A DNA stretch of 59,117 bases from a virus. Shown piece by piece: positions 45,319-52,906 of the stretch. Numbering within the stretch: the stretch's first letter is position 1; every line of letters begins with the position of its first letter. The notes under the pieces were generated by a model. The model was given only the letters and a program-made list of their open reading frames with translations. It had not been told where the DNA came from and did no database searches. The position numbers and the translations under genes were made by a program. Where the stretch lies: IMG/VR virus record IMGVR_UViG_3300034198_011610, positions 1 through 59,117 of that record; one strand, 5' to 3'.

Positions 45319-45555
45319 ATGATAAACATAACTAAAACAAACGGTATAATACAGATAACTACAGACGGCGGATTGCCCAAGAGCTATTTTAATTCTAATG
45401 TTAGCTTTACGGCTAACCCAGAAAACCTAATGTTTTATATAAAAATAAATGGAGATTATTATGAAATTCCCCTTGATACATTAGAAATAAACGGCACAAA
45501 TCCAGTAAGTTTGCCAGCGGGAATATCATCTTTAGCAACATTATTTACTTCTTAA
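45319..45555 (+). CDS. Small paralogue of a domain in the following gene
   Basis: 78 residues. Its KSYFNSNVSF, MFYIKINGDYYEIPLDTLEI, and ISSLATLF segments line up with KSYFNINGKF, FYVYLANDVYEIPLAKLQV and INALAGIL in the next protein. It looks like a copy of that domain as a separate gene. Function unknown, probably virion associated. Confidence 0.6.
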   Translation: MINITKTNGIIQITTDGGLPKSYFNSNVSFTANPENLMFYIKINGDYYEIPLDTLEINGTNPVSLPAGISSLATLFTS

Positions 45556-45567
45556 AATAAAAATATA

Positions 45568-46455
45568 ATGATAAATATTACTTGTTCTAATGGCATAACA
45601 ACAGTTGAAAATACTGATTATAATGTAATGCCTGTTGTGAGATTTGTTAATCCAGTAGGCTCTTATATATCAGAAGCAAGGGGAATGTACAATGGTCATT
45701 ACTATTGGGCATTGGATGGCGTTGCTCCTTGGGGTAATCTTCCAGTAACTGGCACTATTTATATTTGGTTTAAGACAGGAGACACAGAATGGTGGGCTAC
45801 AGATGCACTAGGCGGTGGATTATTTTATGATAGTATTCAAAGTCCTACAAACACATTGTATCCTTTAGAGGCTTTTCTTGGCGGCAGTTTTGATGCTGGG
45901 ACGTTAATATCTCCAGCAAATGGATTAGCTAAAAGTTATTTTAACATAAACGGGAAGTTCCACACAAAAGAAACAATTTTTTATGTTTATCTAGCAAATG
46001 ATGTTTATGAAATTCCCCTTGCTAAACTACAAGTAAACGGCTCACCTCAAGCAACTATGCAAGATGGTATAAATGCTTTAGCTGGGATATTGGTAAACGC
46101 TGGAGCTAGTGGAGGCGGAGGTGTTACTAATTATTGGGATTTGACATTTTCAAGCGATAACTATGTGAATTTAGGATTAGAAAATTATTTTGTTACATAT
46201 CCAGGCGTATATAGAATTATAGGCGCTGGAGATGGGACATTTACATTTGAATTGCCTAACGTAGAAAATTATATAGGGCAAACGATAGTTATTATTAATT
46301 CAGATGGGAACAATGCGTATATTGGAAGTGCTGTAACATCTCCGCAATACATAGATGGCACTTCTTTTTCTCAATTACCAAGTTTAACAGCTGTTGTGTT
46401 AACGTCAGCAAACGGATTTAATGTATGGTGGGTTGTTAGTCAATATACAATATAA
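45568..46455 (+). CDS. Fibre-associated protein, C-terminal beta sandwich
   Basis: 295 residues. Starts MINITCSNGITTVEN as the small upstream paralogue; a YWALDGVAPWGNLPVTGTIYI domain follows; at about 130-180 the repeat shared with the upstream gene; then a Gly-rich linker (GASGGGGV) and a beta-rich C-terminal domain (about 190-295) with FTFELPNVENYIGQTIVI. Likely a two-domain accessory fibre or receptor-binding module. Confidence 0.6.
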   Translation: MINITCSNGITTVENTDYNVMPVVRFVNPVGSYISEARGMYNGHYYWALDGVAPWGNLPVTGTIYIWFKTGDTEWWATDALGGGLFYDSIQSPTNTLYPLEAFLGGSFDAGTLISPANGLAKSYFNINGKFHTKETIFYVYLANDVYEIPLAKLQVNGSPQATMQDGINALAGILVNAGASGGGGVTNYWDLTFSSDNYVNLGLENYFVTYPGVYRIIGAGDGTFTFELPNVENYIGQTIVIINSDGNNAYIGSAVTSPQYIDGTSFSQLPSLTAVVLTSANGFNVWWVVSQYTI

Positions 46456-46468
46456 AATATAAAACAAT

Positions 46469-46681
46469 ATGAAAGAATCAGTAGGATTTAATTTGCTTTG
46501 TGACCAGTTTATGCTTGGATTGGTTTTATCTCTACAAGCTAGTACGGGAGAATCTATATTTGAAATAGTAGACAAGGCTGTGCAAAGTGCTATCAATGAC
46601 CATCCAAGTTGTGATGATGTTAGCGAATTAGTTATGTACGCTAGTAATAACATAAAAATTGCACTTGGATTTCCTGTCTAG
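46469..46681 (+). CDS. Small hypothetical late protein
   Basis: 70 residues. Helical with two Cys (NLLCDQFMLG, HPSCDD). Lies between the fibre module and the lysis cassette. No family recognised. Confidence 0.5.
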   Translation: MKESVGFNLLCDQFMLGLVLSLQASTGESIFEIVDKAVQSAINDHPSCDDVSELVMYASNNIKIALGFPV

Positions 46682-46733
46682 CGCTTGGTTTTCCCATTTA
46701 ATACATATATTTACATATAAATTATAAGTAAAG

Positions 46734-46886
46734 ATGAACAACTTGGATAATACTTACCTTTCAATGATAAGTGGATTCTGTGCCTTTATTTCTTTGTCAG
46801 ACATCCAGCCAGTTTTAACATTTGTAGCATCTATTGTGGCTATTGTTTCTGGTATTTATTCAGTAATTAGAAGGAAAAGAAAATAA
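46734..46886 (+). CDS. Holin-like small membrane protein
   Basis: 50 residues from ATG 46734 to TAA 46884-46886. Two hydrophobic stretches (YLSMISGFCAFISL, VLTFVASIVAIVSGIYSV) followed by a basic tail RRKRK. This layout and the position just before a second membrane protein, a spanin-like protein and an endolysin make it a holin or anti-holin candidate. Confidence 0.55.
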   Translation: MNNLDNTYLSMISGFCAFISLSDIQPVLTFVASIVAIVSGIYSVIRRKRK

Positions 46887-46891
46887 TTTTT

Positions 46892-47092
46892 ATGCGGAGA
46901 AAAATAAAGTTTGGTTGGAGTTACTACTGGAAACCTACTCCAAAAAGAGTTAGACAAATAGCTGATGGTATTGCATCTGCTTGCGTGTTTGCTGGTACAA
47001 TATCGTCATTCAACGGGGATGTAAAAATAGGAACTGCAATATTCGTGACAGGCTTTTTATCAAAGGTTATATCTAATTTCTTCGCACATTAG
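46892..47092 (+). CDS. Second small membrane protein (holin candidate)
   Basis: 66 residues. Basic N-terminus MRRKIKFGWSYYWKPTPKRV, then a hydrophobic hairpin (ADGIASACVFAGTISS and GTAIFVTGFLSKVI). This type is frequent before lysis genes of Bacteroidetes phages. Starts 5 bp after the previous gene. Confidence 0.6.
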   Translation: MRRKIKFGWSYYWKPTPKRVRQIADGIASACVFAGTISSFNGDVKIGTAIFVTGFLSKVISNFFAH

Positions 47093-47093
47093 C

Positions 47094-47705
47094 GTGATTA
47101 AAAAAGACCATATATACAATTTCATAATAGTTGTATTGGCTATTATAATTTTACTGCAAAGATGCGGCAAGGGGAACTCCTCTCCTTGTGAAACCAAAGT
47201 CACCAGAGACACTATATGGATTCATAAAGATTCCACAATCTATTCTAAGCCCCAACTAATAAAAACTATTCCCGTACCTATTGAACAATGGAATACGGAA
47301 TATCTTCCCGACACAAACTATACTAAGCTACTACAACAATATCAAGAAGTAGTAACAAAATACTTATCATCTAATCTTATACAGGATAGTATAAAAATAG
47401 ATTCTATCGGATATCTTAAAATAATAGATACCATCAGCACTAATTTAGTGAAGGGAAGAAGCGCTTCATACAAATTCAAATACCCAGTAGTCAAGGAAAC
47501 CTTGACAGTTGTCCCAGAATCTAAGCGACAAGTTTATGCTGGTATTGGTTTAGGTGGAGATGGCGTTAAGTTAATAGACCAAGTGAGTTTAGGGATGCTG
47601 TATAAGGACAGAAGGGATAGAATCTTTGGGGCAAGTGTTATAGCTTCCCCTAGCGGAATAGGATATGGAGTACAATCATTCTGGAAAATAAAACTTAAAA
47701 AATAA
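47094..47705 (+). CDS. Spanin-like membrane-anchored protein
   Basis: 203 residues with a GTG start at 47094 (one base after the previous stop; no usable ATG). One N-terminal membrane segment (FIIVVLAIIILLQRCG), a periplasmic helical/coiled part (YTKLLQQYQEVVTKYL) and a C-terminal beta segment (QVYAGIGLGGDGVKLIDQV), as in outer-membrane-facing ends. It may link the inner and outer membranes at lysis, an Rz-like role, inferred from place and layout. Confidence 0.5.
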   Translation: MIKKDHIYNFIIVVLAIIILLQRCGKGNSSPCETKVTRDTIWIHKDSTIYSKPQLIKTIPVPIEQWNTEYLPDTNYTKLLQQYQEVVTKYLSSNLIQDSIKIDSIGYLKIIDTISTNLVKGRSASYKFKYPVVKETLTVVPESKRQVYAGIGLGGDGVKLIDQVSLGMLYKDRRDRIFGASVIASPSGIGYGVQSFWKIKLKK

Positions 47706-48127
47706 TGGTAACGTCTGCACAATGTTTTAAAAAATACGGAGACCCTACACTAGAAAAAGGAATGGTGGTATGGGATGTCCCAGTGAGTTTAGAGATAGGT
47801 GTAATACCAAAAAAGATTTATTGCAACAAAGACCTCGTTCTCCCCTTGCAACAAGCATTTAAAAATCTAATAGATACAGGTTGCGTAGCTGAATTGAAAA
47901 CATGGGATGGTTGTTTCAATATCAGAAAGAAAAGAGGATTATCATCTATGTCATTGCATAGCTGGGGTTTGGCTTGTGATGTGAATGCGGCTTGGAATGG
48001 ACTTGGGAAAAAGTCAACCTTGTCTGACGGATTTGTAAAATGTTTTACAGATGCAGGTTTTGAATGGGGCGGGAATTGGAAAGGAAGGTCTGACCCGATG
48101 CACTTTGAGATATCAAAATTACCATAA
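47705..48127 (+). CDS. M15-family peptidase endolysin
   Basis: 140 residues. Zinc and catalytic residues in the VanY/M15 arrangement: H85 and D92 in SLHSWGLACDVN, and H133 with E135 in DPMHFEI. Cleaves peptidoglycan peptide crosslinks or stems. No signal peptide, so it needs the neighbouring holin. Overlaps the spanin-like gene by TAATG. Confidence 0.9.
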   Translation: MVTSAQCFKKYGDPTLEKGMVVWDVPVSLEIGVIPKKIYCNKDLVLPLQQAFKNLIDTGCVAELKTWDGCFNIRKKRGLSSMSLHSWGLACDVNAAWNGLGKKSTLSDGFVKCFTDAGFEWGGNWKGRSDPMHFEISKLP

Positions 48128-48174
48128 ACATAAGGGAATAATAGAAATTAGAACACCCAAAGAAATTTTTAATT

Positions 48175-48333
48175 ATGGAAAAGAAAGCTAAGAAAAAGAA
48201 AGTCAAATTTGATGCCATCAAAGTAATGAGGGAGATAAGGGATAATATAAGTGCTGAAATTATGAATATGACCTATGAGCAAGAGCGTGCTTATTTAGAT
48301 AAGTTATTGGCTAAAGGCTACAAGAAGTTATGA
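48175..48333 (+). CDS. Small charged protein, antitoxin-like, coupled to the phosphoesterase gene
   Basis: 52 residues, ATG 48175 to TGA 48331. Basic N-terminus (EKKAKKKKVKFDAIKVMREI) and a helix NMTYEQERAYLDKLL. The 'KFDAxKxMREIRDxIS' form is known from small antitoxin-like proteins. Ends in an ATGA overlap with the next gene. No toxin is evident beside it, so its role is uncertain. Confidence 0.5.
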   Translation: MEKKAKKKKVKFDAIKVMREIRDNISAEIMNMTYEQERAYLDKLLAKGYKKL

Positions 48334-49304
48334 ATAAGTCAGAACTTTTAAGAGAGTATCGTAGGAAAAACATGGATATGCCTACGAGGAAGCTATCAAG
48401 AATTATTTATTCTGAAAATCCTTTATTGTTTAAAAGTGTTGAATCTATAAGAAATCAATTAATTAGGATGGAAAACCCAAAATCCCCTCACTTTAGGGAG
48501 GAATTTAAAAAGGATGAACTACGTCCGCACAATCCTTACAATCTCCCAGAATCGTCAGAGATAATCTATGAGCCGTATATAATAAAGGGCTACAAGAAAG
48601 TCGGTATATTATCTGATATACACCTTCCCTACCATAACATTGATGCATTGACTTGTGCAATAGAGTTCCTTAAAAAAGAAAAGGTAGATGCATTATTATT
48701 GAACGGGGATACAATAGATTGCCATACCTTAAGCAGATTCATGAAAGACCCAAAGAAGAGAGACTTTAAGTATGAGTTAGATACATTGAAGGCATTTGTT
48801 GAAGTACTAAAGAAGGAGTTGAATTGTAAGATATTCTTTAAAATTGGCAACCACGAGAATAGATATCAGCACTTCCTTTATCAGAAGGCTGGGGAGCTAG
48901 TGGGAATTGAGGAGTTTGAGTTTGAGAATATCATCAAGGCGAGAGCAGAAGGAATTGATATTATAGAATCAAATCGTTATATGAAGCTAAACGAATTGAA
49001 CGGGATTCATGGACACGAATATATAAACGGAATTTCAGCTCCAGTTAACGTAGCAAGGGGATTATACCTTCGTGGTAAAACAAGCGCTTTTCAAGGTCAC
49101 AATCACTCCACAAGCGAACATTCTGAGACCGATATGAACGGGAAGATTACAACCACTTGGTCTATCGGTTGCCTTTGTGAATTACACCCAGAATACATGC
49201 CTCTGAACAAATGGAATTGGGGCTGTGCCGTAGTTTATTTAGACGACAATGGTAGCGACTACCAGTTCTTTAACAAGAGAATATTCAACGGGAAAATATT
49301 GTAA
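48330..49304 (+). CDS. Calcineurin-like metallophosphoesterase
   Basis: 324 residues. An N-terminal HTH-like part (about 1-50) precedes the phosphoesterase domain: SDIH 95-98, NGDTID 125-130, GNHE 173-176, HGHE 227-230 and GHNH 256-259 supply the two-metal site. Such enzymes in phages act as nucleases or nucleotide phosphatases (SbcD/Mre11 type by analogy). No SbcC partner is encoded. Last gene before the strong terminator. Confidence 0.85.
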   Translation: MNKSELLREYRRKNMDMPTRKLSRIIYSENPLLFKSVESIRNQLIRMENPKSPHFREEFKKDELRPHNPYNLPESSEIIYEPYIIKGYKKVGILSDIHLPYHNIDALTCAIEFLKKEKVDALLLNGDTIDCHTLSRFMKDPKKRDFKYELDTLKAFVEVLKKELNCKIFFKIGNHENRYQHFLYQKAGELVGIEEFEFENIIKARAEGIDIIESNRYMKLNELNGIHGHEYINGISAPVNVARGLYLRGKTSAFQGHNHSTSEHSETDMNGKITTTWSIGCLCELHPEYMPLNKWNWGCAVVYLDDNGSDYQFFNKRIFNGKIL

Positions 49305-49324
49305 TATGTGGGTTTACAAATGAG

Positions 49325-49354
49325 AAGCCCCCGTAGAAACGGGGGCTTGTTTTA
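49325..49354 (+). terminator. Strong rho-independent terminator of the late transcript
   Basis: AAGCCCCCGT (49325-49334), loop AGAA, ACGGGGGCTT (49339-49348), then GTTTTA: a perfect 10-bp, GC-rich stem. It closes the rightward structural and lysis genes. Confidence 0.9.
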
Positions 49355-49399
49355 TCCAATATCCTATGAAAAACTATGAAGCAAATATAAAAATAAATT

Positions 49400-49576
49400 A
49401 TGAAAGAAAAAATTCACAACCTTTTGGCTGAACTTCCCTTAACGGAAAAAATTAATATATTGGAATCTCTTTGCAATTCGTATAGGAAGCAAAATAGTAT
49501 TAAATTGAGTAGTATTAAGTACATCAAATCGTTAAATAATGGAAGAGCAAAATCCAGTAATACAGGAAGATGTTAA
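49400..49576 (+). CDS. Small hypothetical protein downstream of the terminator
   Basis: 58 residues from ATG 49400 to TAA 49574. Helical (LAELPLTEKINILESL) with a basic end. It lies past the terminator, so needs read-through or a weak promoter of its own. Overlaps the next gene by 38 bp. Confidence 0.4.
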   Translation: MKEKIHNLLAELPLTEKINILESLCNSYRKQNSIKLSSIKYIKSLNNGRAKSSNTGRC

Positions 49577-49802
49577 TGAAGTAGGGGAAGAAATAATAGA
49601 CATAGAATATACTACAAGGGTGGATTATATATCCGCAGCTTTTTATTCTATATCAGCAGTTGAAGGAATTGATTTGCTTATGATGTCTAAGGAGGACGCG
49701 AAGAAGGTTAAAAGAATATTAAAGAAGTCCATACGAATAATTGATTCGTGCATATCTGAAATGTATGACGAGCTGTTTGAGGAGGATAAAGATGATGAAT
49801 AA
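49539..49802 (+). CDS. Acidic hypothetical protein
   Basis: 87 residues with acidic ends (EEQNPVIQEDVNEVGEEIID and ELFEEDKDDE) and a central helix with a basic stretch (KEDAKKVKRILKKSIRI). It might bind a host protein; no family recognised. Last rightward gene. Confidence 0.5.
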   Translation: MEEQNPVIQEDVNEVGEEIIDIEYTTRVDYISAAFYSISAVEGIDLLMMSKEDAKKVKRILKKSIRIIDSCISEMYDELFEEDKDDE

Positions 49803-49843
49803 TACGCCAAATCATTATTTATTTTAGGGTTTTGGCGAAATAT

Positions 49844-49872
49844 AAAAAGAGGCTTCCATAGAAATGGAAGCC
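49844..49872 (-). terminator. Terminator of the leftward early array
   Basis: GGCTTCCAT and ATGGAAGCC form a perfect 9-bp stem with loop AGAA (49851-49872). On the minus strand it is followed by TCTTTTTATA, a T run. So it ends leftward transcription; on the plus strand no T run follows. Confidence 0.75.
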
Positions 49873-49918
49873 GTCAACCCTCAAGAAAGGAATTGCTTCC
49901 CCTTGTCATGTCATTCGT

Positions 49919-50104
49919 TTATTTATTTTCATTTATTTCGTCAGCCATTTCAACAATTAAATTGTCCCAACTTGCTGGGTGATATCCAATAGACATAGCT
50001 ACGCTGTGGAACATTTCCATTAATTCACTTAAGTTTAGGTCAGAATTATCTCTTTCAATGGTTACTTTGATATCGTAATGTTTTGCTGATATTATTGTTG
50101 ACAT
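49919..50104 (-). CDS. Small hypothetical protein, last gene of the leftward array
   Basis: 61 residues, with helical centre (NLSELMEMFHSVAMSI). No motif. Its stop lies about 47 bp before the leftward terminator. Starts 3 bp from the neighbour gene. Confidence 0.5.
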   Translation of the reverse strand: MSTIISAKHYDIKVTIERDNSDLNLSELMEMFHSVAMSIGYHPASWDNLIVEMADEINENK

Positions 50105-50107
50105 AGT

Positions 50108-50659
50108 TTAAAAGTTTGCGTTATTAATTTGATTTTTTTCTTTCTTGTTTATTTCTGCATTATCGCTGTTTTCGTACCACAATCTTACTTGTTTGTATTT
50201 GGATATTTCTACTGAATATTTATCCCAAAAAGAAGAGTACACGCATTTGTCTAATCCTACCGCACTTATCTCGTATCCATCACCTTCATAGTATGGAGAG
50301 ATGAATGTATTGTATGATGACGTAGGTGTGCCATATTTATTGGTAAACAATTCAAAATAATTTTCATAATCTCTTTTTAGTTCATCCCAATTATCGTGCT
50401 TGGGAAGATACACTACAAACTTCCATGCTATATTACTCTTAGGACTAAAGAATACATATACCTCAATAGGAGTATTGCTAACGTACCCGTTGAACAACAG
50501 CGCACTGGGTGAGGATATTTTCTTTTCAGTAAATTCTTTCGCAAGGAACTTGCTTCTGATGGATGACCTACTCCCGTCCACACTAATACCCATAAAGTCT
50601 TGGGCAATAGTGGTCAATGATAGCGTTAACGCTAGTGCAAAAATTGAAATCTTTTTCAT
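50108..50659 (-). CDS. Exported hypothetical protein
   Basis: 183 residues. N-terminal signal peptide MKKISIFALALTLSLTTIA with cleavage after A19 (TIA-QDF). The mature part has strands IEVYVFFSPKSNIAWKFVVY and an acidic-Tyr part (SPYYEGDGYEIS). Sequences of this type occur in Bacteroidales genomes as secreted proteins. A phage early gene that makes an exported protein suggests a change of the host envelope, for example against superinfection, or a host-derived gene. Confidence 0.6.
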   Translation of the reverse strand: MKKISIFALALTLSLTTIAQDFMGISVDGSRSSIRSKFLAKEFTEKKISSPSALLFNGYVSNTPIEVYVFFSPKSNIAWKFVVYLPKHDNWDELKRDYENYFELFTNKYGTPTSSYNTFISPYYEGDGYEISAVGLDKCVYSSFWDKYSVEISKYKQVRLWYENSDNAEINKKEKNQINNANF

Positions 50660-50692
50660 CGTGTTTAGTTTTTGTTTTAGTTATTAAAGTTA

Positions 50693-50929
50693 TTAATCAA
50701 TACATAAGTTAATGCAAACTATTAGATTGTCAATAGTTTTTCTTGAGGATATAATTACATTATTAGCTTGAATTAATTCAAAGTTAAATCCTAATCCCCA
50801 GTAATGATTAACTTTTGAACTTGTTAACATTCCTAATAAAGCCACCTCATTATTGCGAAAACTGATTGAAAAGAAATCATCAAGGTTGATGCCAGTGATT
50901 GTAAGTAATTGCTCAATGTTGTTTCTCAT
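50693..50929 (-). CDS. Small hypothetical protein
   Basis: 78 residues. Starts MRNNIEQLLTITGINLDDFF; the rest is beta-like (NNEVALLGML, HYWGLGFNFELIQ). Unknown; part of the array with the standard A-rich leader before its ATG. Confidence 0.5.
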   Translation of the reverse strand: MRNNIEQLLTITGINLDDFFSISFRNNEVALLGMLTSSKVNHYWGLGFNFELIQANNVIISSRKTIDNLIVCINLCID

Positions 50930-50983
50930 GTTTATTTTTTTTTAGTTATTAAATTTATTGATTGTCTGCTATTATTAAGTTAC

Positions 50984-51001
50984 CTACGCGTCTTCTTTCA
51001 T
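50984..51001 (-). other. Five-codon reading frame behind a full leader
   Basis: CTAAACACC precedes ATG AAA GAA GAC GCG TAG. The leader is of the type found before real genes in this array, but the frame closes at once. It may be a decayed gene or an upstream open frame affecting the next gene. Confidence 0.3.
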
Positions 51002-51029
51002 GGTGTTTAGTTTTAATTGTAATTTAAAA

Positions 51030-51185
51030 TCATGGATTGTTTAGGCTGTGTAAAATTAATTCGCAATCTGCTTTATCCCCTTGATATATCATATCGTACC
51101 CAGTCAATACCATGTTAGCGAACTTCCAAGTAAATTGACATATTAGTACAGGAGGGGAATTGCTTTTTCTCATTATTGCGTACAT
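51030..51185 (-). CDS. Small hypothetical protein, 51 aa
   Basis: ATG 51185 to TGA 51030. Product MYAIMRKSNSPPVLIC... with hydrophobic middle WKFANMVLTGYDMIY and acidic end. Fills the gap between two other genes of the array. Unknown function. Confidence 0.4.
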   Translation of the reverse strand: MYAIMRKSNSPPVLICQFTWKFANMVLTGYDMIYQGDKADCELILHSLNNP

Positions 51186-51187
51186 TT

Positions 51188-51400
51188 TTATATTTCACAA
51201 GTTTTTATTAGCAATAAATAATCATCATAATACTCATTAAATATATCTTGTGCCTGTTCAGTGTATGCTATTGAGCCGTCTTCTAAGTCCTCAAATATCT
51301 CAATGCTATCTTTCCAATTTGATATTAGTTTTGTGTTTGCTAATTCACTGGCTAATTCAAGAATGTTTATCAATCTGGCGTCTTCGGTTTGTTGTTTCAT
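51188..51400 (-). CDS. Small acidic hypothetical protein
   Basis: 70 residues, helical (DARLINILELASELANTKL) with acidic Tyr-rich end (FNEYYDDYLLLI). Small acidic early proteins often act on host enzymes, but no family is recognised. Confidence 0.5.
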   Translation of the reverse strand: MKQQTEDARLINILELASELANTKLISNWKDSIEIFEDLEDGSIAYTEQAQDIFNEYYDDYLLLIKTCEI

Positions 51401-51411
51401 TTTTTTAGTTT

Positions 51412-51585
51412 TTAGTTTAATACAAAATTATATCCTTGAAAATCTACTATTTTAATTTTGCCCTGTTTGTATAGCTTATAAACATAAGAAACAGTTATCC
51501 GATTATTTTGAGCGTATTGTGCAACAGACAGAGCTGTACTGGGCAGTTGTTCTACTTTATCGTATGTTATCCTTTTCCCTTTCAT
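51412..51585 (-). CDS. Small HTH protein, excisionase/MerR-like
   Basis: 57 residues from ATG 51585 to TAA 51412. TALSVAQYAQNNRITVSYVY followed by KLYKQGKI is the helix-turn-helix-wing pattern of excisionase-like DNA binders. One base overlap with the upstream gene (TAATG). Probably a small regulator of phage or host genes. Confidence 0.55.
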   Translation of the reverse strand: MKGKRITYDKVEQLPSTALSVAQYAQNNRITVSYVYKLYKQGKIKIVDFQGYNFVLN

Positions 51586-51839
51586 TATTTTATTTCTTTT
51601 ATTATTAAATTAATAGTTGTTCCGTCTTCCATGATAGTAAAATCGTTTTCCGATATAGCCATTATCATATTCTCCAAAGTGTTTGGGTATTCCGTTCTTT
51701 TCCCCTTGCAATAAGATAATATATCTTGAAGGGAATAAGTGCCTTTGCCTTCGTTGTGAAATGCAATTAATTCAAATAGAGTGTTATTCAATATCCCTCT
51801 CTTTTTTACTGTTGCCTGTAATTCTGTTCTTTTTGTCAT
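51585..51839 (-). CDS. Small hypothetical protein, winged-helix-like
   Basis: 84 residues. TELQATVKKRGILNNTLFEL, then TYSLQDILSYCKGK and NDFTIMEDGTTINLI suggest helix-helix-wing. Starts in ATGA overlap with the 29-residue gene before it. Unknown. Confidence 0.5.
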   Translation of the reverse strand: MTKRTELQATVKKRGILNNTLFELIAFHNEGKGTYSLQDILSYCKGKRTEYPNTLENMIMAISENDFTIMEDGTTINLIIKEIK

Positions 51840-51925
51840 TTTGTTAATTTAAAGGTTAAAAATATTGTTACTGCAATAATTATTATCAATTCAACAATCG
51901 TTTCAGTATTGTTCAGTTTCTTCAT
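51836..51925 (-). CDS. 29-residue membrane peptide
   Basis: ATG 51925 to TGA 51836. One membrane span ETIVELIIIIAVTIFLTF. Overlaps both neighbours by one to four bases (TAATG and ATGA), which supports it being translated. Confidence 0.5.
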   Translation of the reverse strand: MKKLNNTETIVELIIIIAVTIFLTFKLTK

Positions 51926-52122
51926 TATGTAATGGGTTTATTTGTTGGTAAATGGTCTGGCAGTATTTGAACCCCATTGAAATATCCGTTTGTTTTAGCG
52001 TCTTTAATTATCTGCTGGGCTTTGTCAAACGAATTGTTATCGCTTTGACAGGCATGTACTAATTCTCCAATGAATGTTATTTTATCAAAATAACTTAATT
52101 CATCATATTTTGTGCATAACAT
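51925..52122 (-). CDS. Small hypothetical protein
   Basis: 65 residues. Helical first part (LSYFDKITFIGELVHACQ) and a short Pro-containing end. Stop overlaps the next ATG by one base. Unknown. Confidence 0.5.
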   Translation of the reverse strand: MLCTKYDELSYFDKITFIGELVHACQSDNNSFDKAQQIIKDAKTNGYFNGVQILPDHLPTNKPIT

Positions 52123-52143
52123 AATTAATGGTATTTAGGTTAA

Positions 52144-52365
52144 TTAATCAAGGTTTTCGCTTATTTGCTGAATTTGTATGTCAGTAAATTTATCGGTAAT
52201 ATCTATCTCCAATCCATTTACGTCAATAGTTATTGATTCAACTACATTCTTTACATCAACATCAGTAAAATAATGATAGCCATGACATTCTTCTCTCCTC
52301 GTTGATGTTCTAACGTATTGAGTAAATTTGATTTGCAAAATGTGGTTTTCTGTTTTGTTTTCCAT
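52144..52365 (-). CDS. Small hypothetical protein
   Basis: 73 residues. Starts MENKTENHILQIKFTQYVRT; GYHYFTDVDVKNVVESIT then a beta hairpin. Preceded by a leader with TAAAAAC before the ATG. Unknown. Confidence 0.5.
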   Translation of the reverse strand: MENKTENHILQIKFTQYVRTSTRREECHGYHYFTDVDVKNVVESITIDVNGLEIDITDKFTDIQIQQISENLD

Positions 52366-52370
52366 TGTTT

Positions 52371-52499
52371 TTAGTTTTTATTTTTAACGTATTCTATTAA
52401 TGCGTTCATAATATCCAGCTTTTCTTGTGTGGTTGCTGATGATGAGCTTATCGTTTGAACTAATTTTTCTAATTCTGGGTTGGTTATTTTTTTCTCCAT
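52371..52499 (-). CDS. Small hypothetical protein, 42 aa
   Basis: ATG 52499 to TAA 52371. Product starts MEKKITNPELEKLVQTISSS, wholly helical. Lies in a gap of the array and has a leader. Weak evidence. Confidence 0.4.
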   Translation of the reverse strand: MEKKITNPELEKLVQTISSSSATTQEKLDIMNALIEYVKNKN

Positions 52500-52511
52500 T
52501 TTGTTTAATTT

Positions 52512-52718
52512 TTAATTATTTGTTTGAATACCAAAATATAATATATCAACAGAATCAACTTGCATTGATATATCTAACTGCTGGCATACTTCTTCCCATG
52601 CCCTATATGTAAAGTCCTCTCGGTATAGGGTTAAGTATTTGCCTGTTCCTTTTGGGTTTATATCCCATTTTTTGCATTTTAGAACTTCAATTTGTGCGTT
52701 TAATAGGTTAAATGACAT
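52512..52718 (-). CDS. Small hypothetical protein
   Basis: 68 residues. MSFNLLNAQIEVLKCKKWDI, then TYRAWEEVCQQLDISM. No motif recognised. Confidence 0.5.
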   Translation of the reverse strand: MSFNLLNAQIEVLKCKKWDINPKGTGKYLTLYREDFTYRAWEEVCQQLDISMQVDSVDILYFGIQTNN

Positions 52719-52743
52719 CTTGTTTGATTTAATGGGTGAATGA

Positions 52744-52896
52744 TTATTGCGCTAAAAATTGATACCATCTTTTTTTGTTTGCCTCAATAATTAGCTGGGT
52801 TTCTATTTGGGCAATTTTGTTTTTTAGTGCGTGCGGGTTTTTTGTTTTCCCGTTCTTTAGCTTTTGTCGTAGTGCATACAGTTGACGTTGTTTCAT
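52744..52896 (-). CDS. Small basic protein, 50 aa
   Basis: ATG 52896 to TAA 52744. MKQRQLYALRQKLKNGKTKN, then helical QIETQLIIEANKKRWYQF. Basic and might bind nucleic acid. Lies just downstream of the ligase-like gene. Confidence 0.45.
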   Translation of the reverse strand: MKQRQLYALRQKLKNGKTKNPHALKNKIAQIETQLIIEANKKRWYQFLAQ

Positions 52897-52906
52897 TGTG
52901 GGGGTT

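Noticed and set aside
46685-46713. Promoter ahead of the lysis cassette (TTGG-N17-TATATTTA)
   Set aside because: Spacing too short and both boxes imperfect.
49804-49836. Inverted repeat CGCCAAA...TTTGGCG as a plus-strand terminator
   Set aside because: Seven base pairs with a loop of about 20 and no T run behind; too weak to call.
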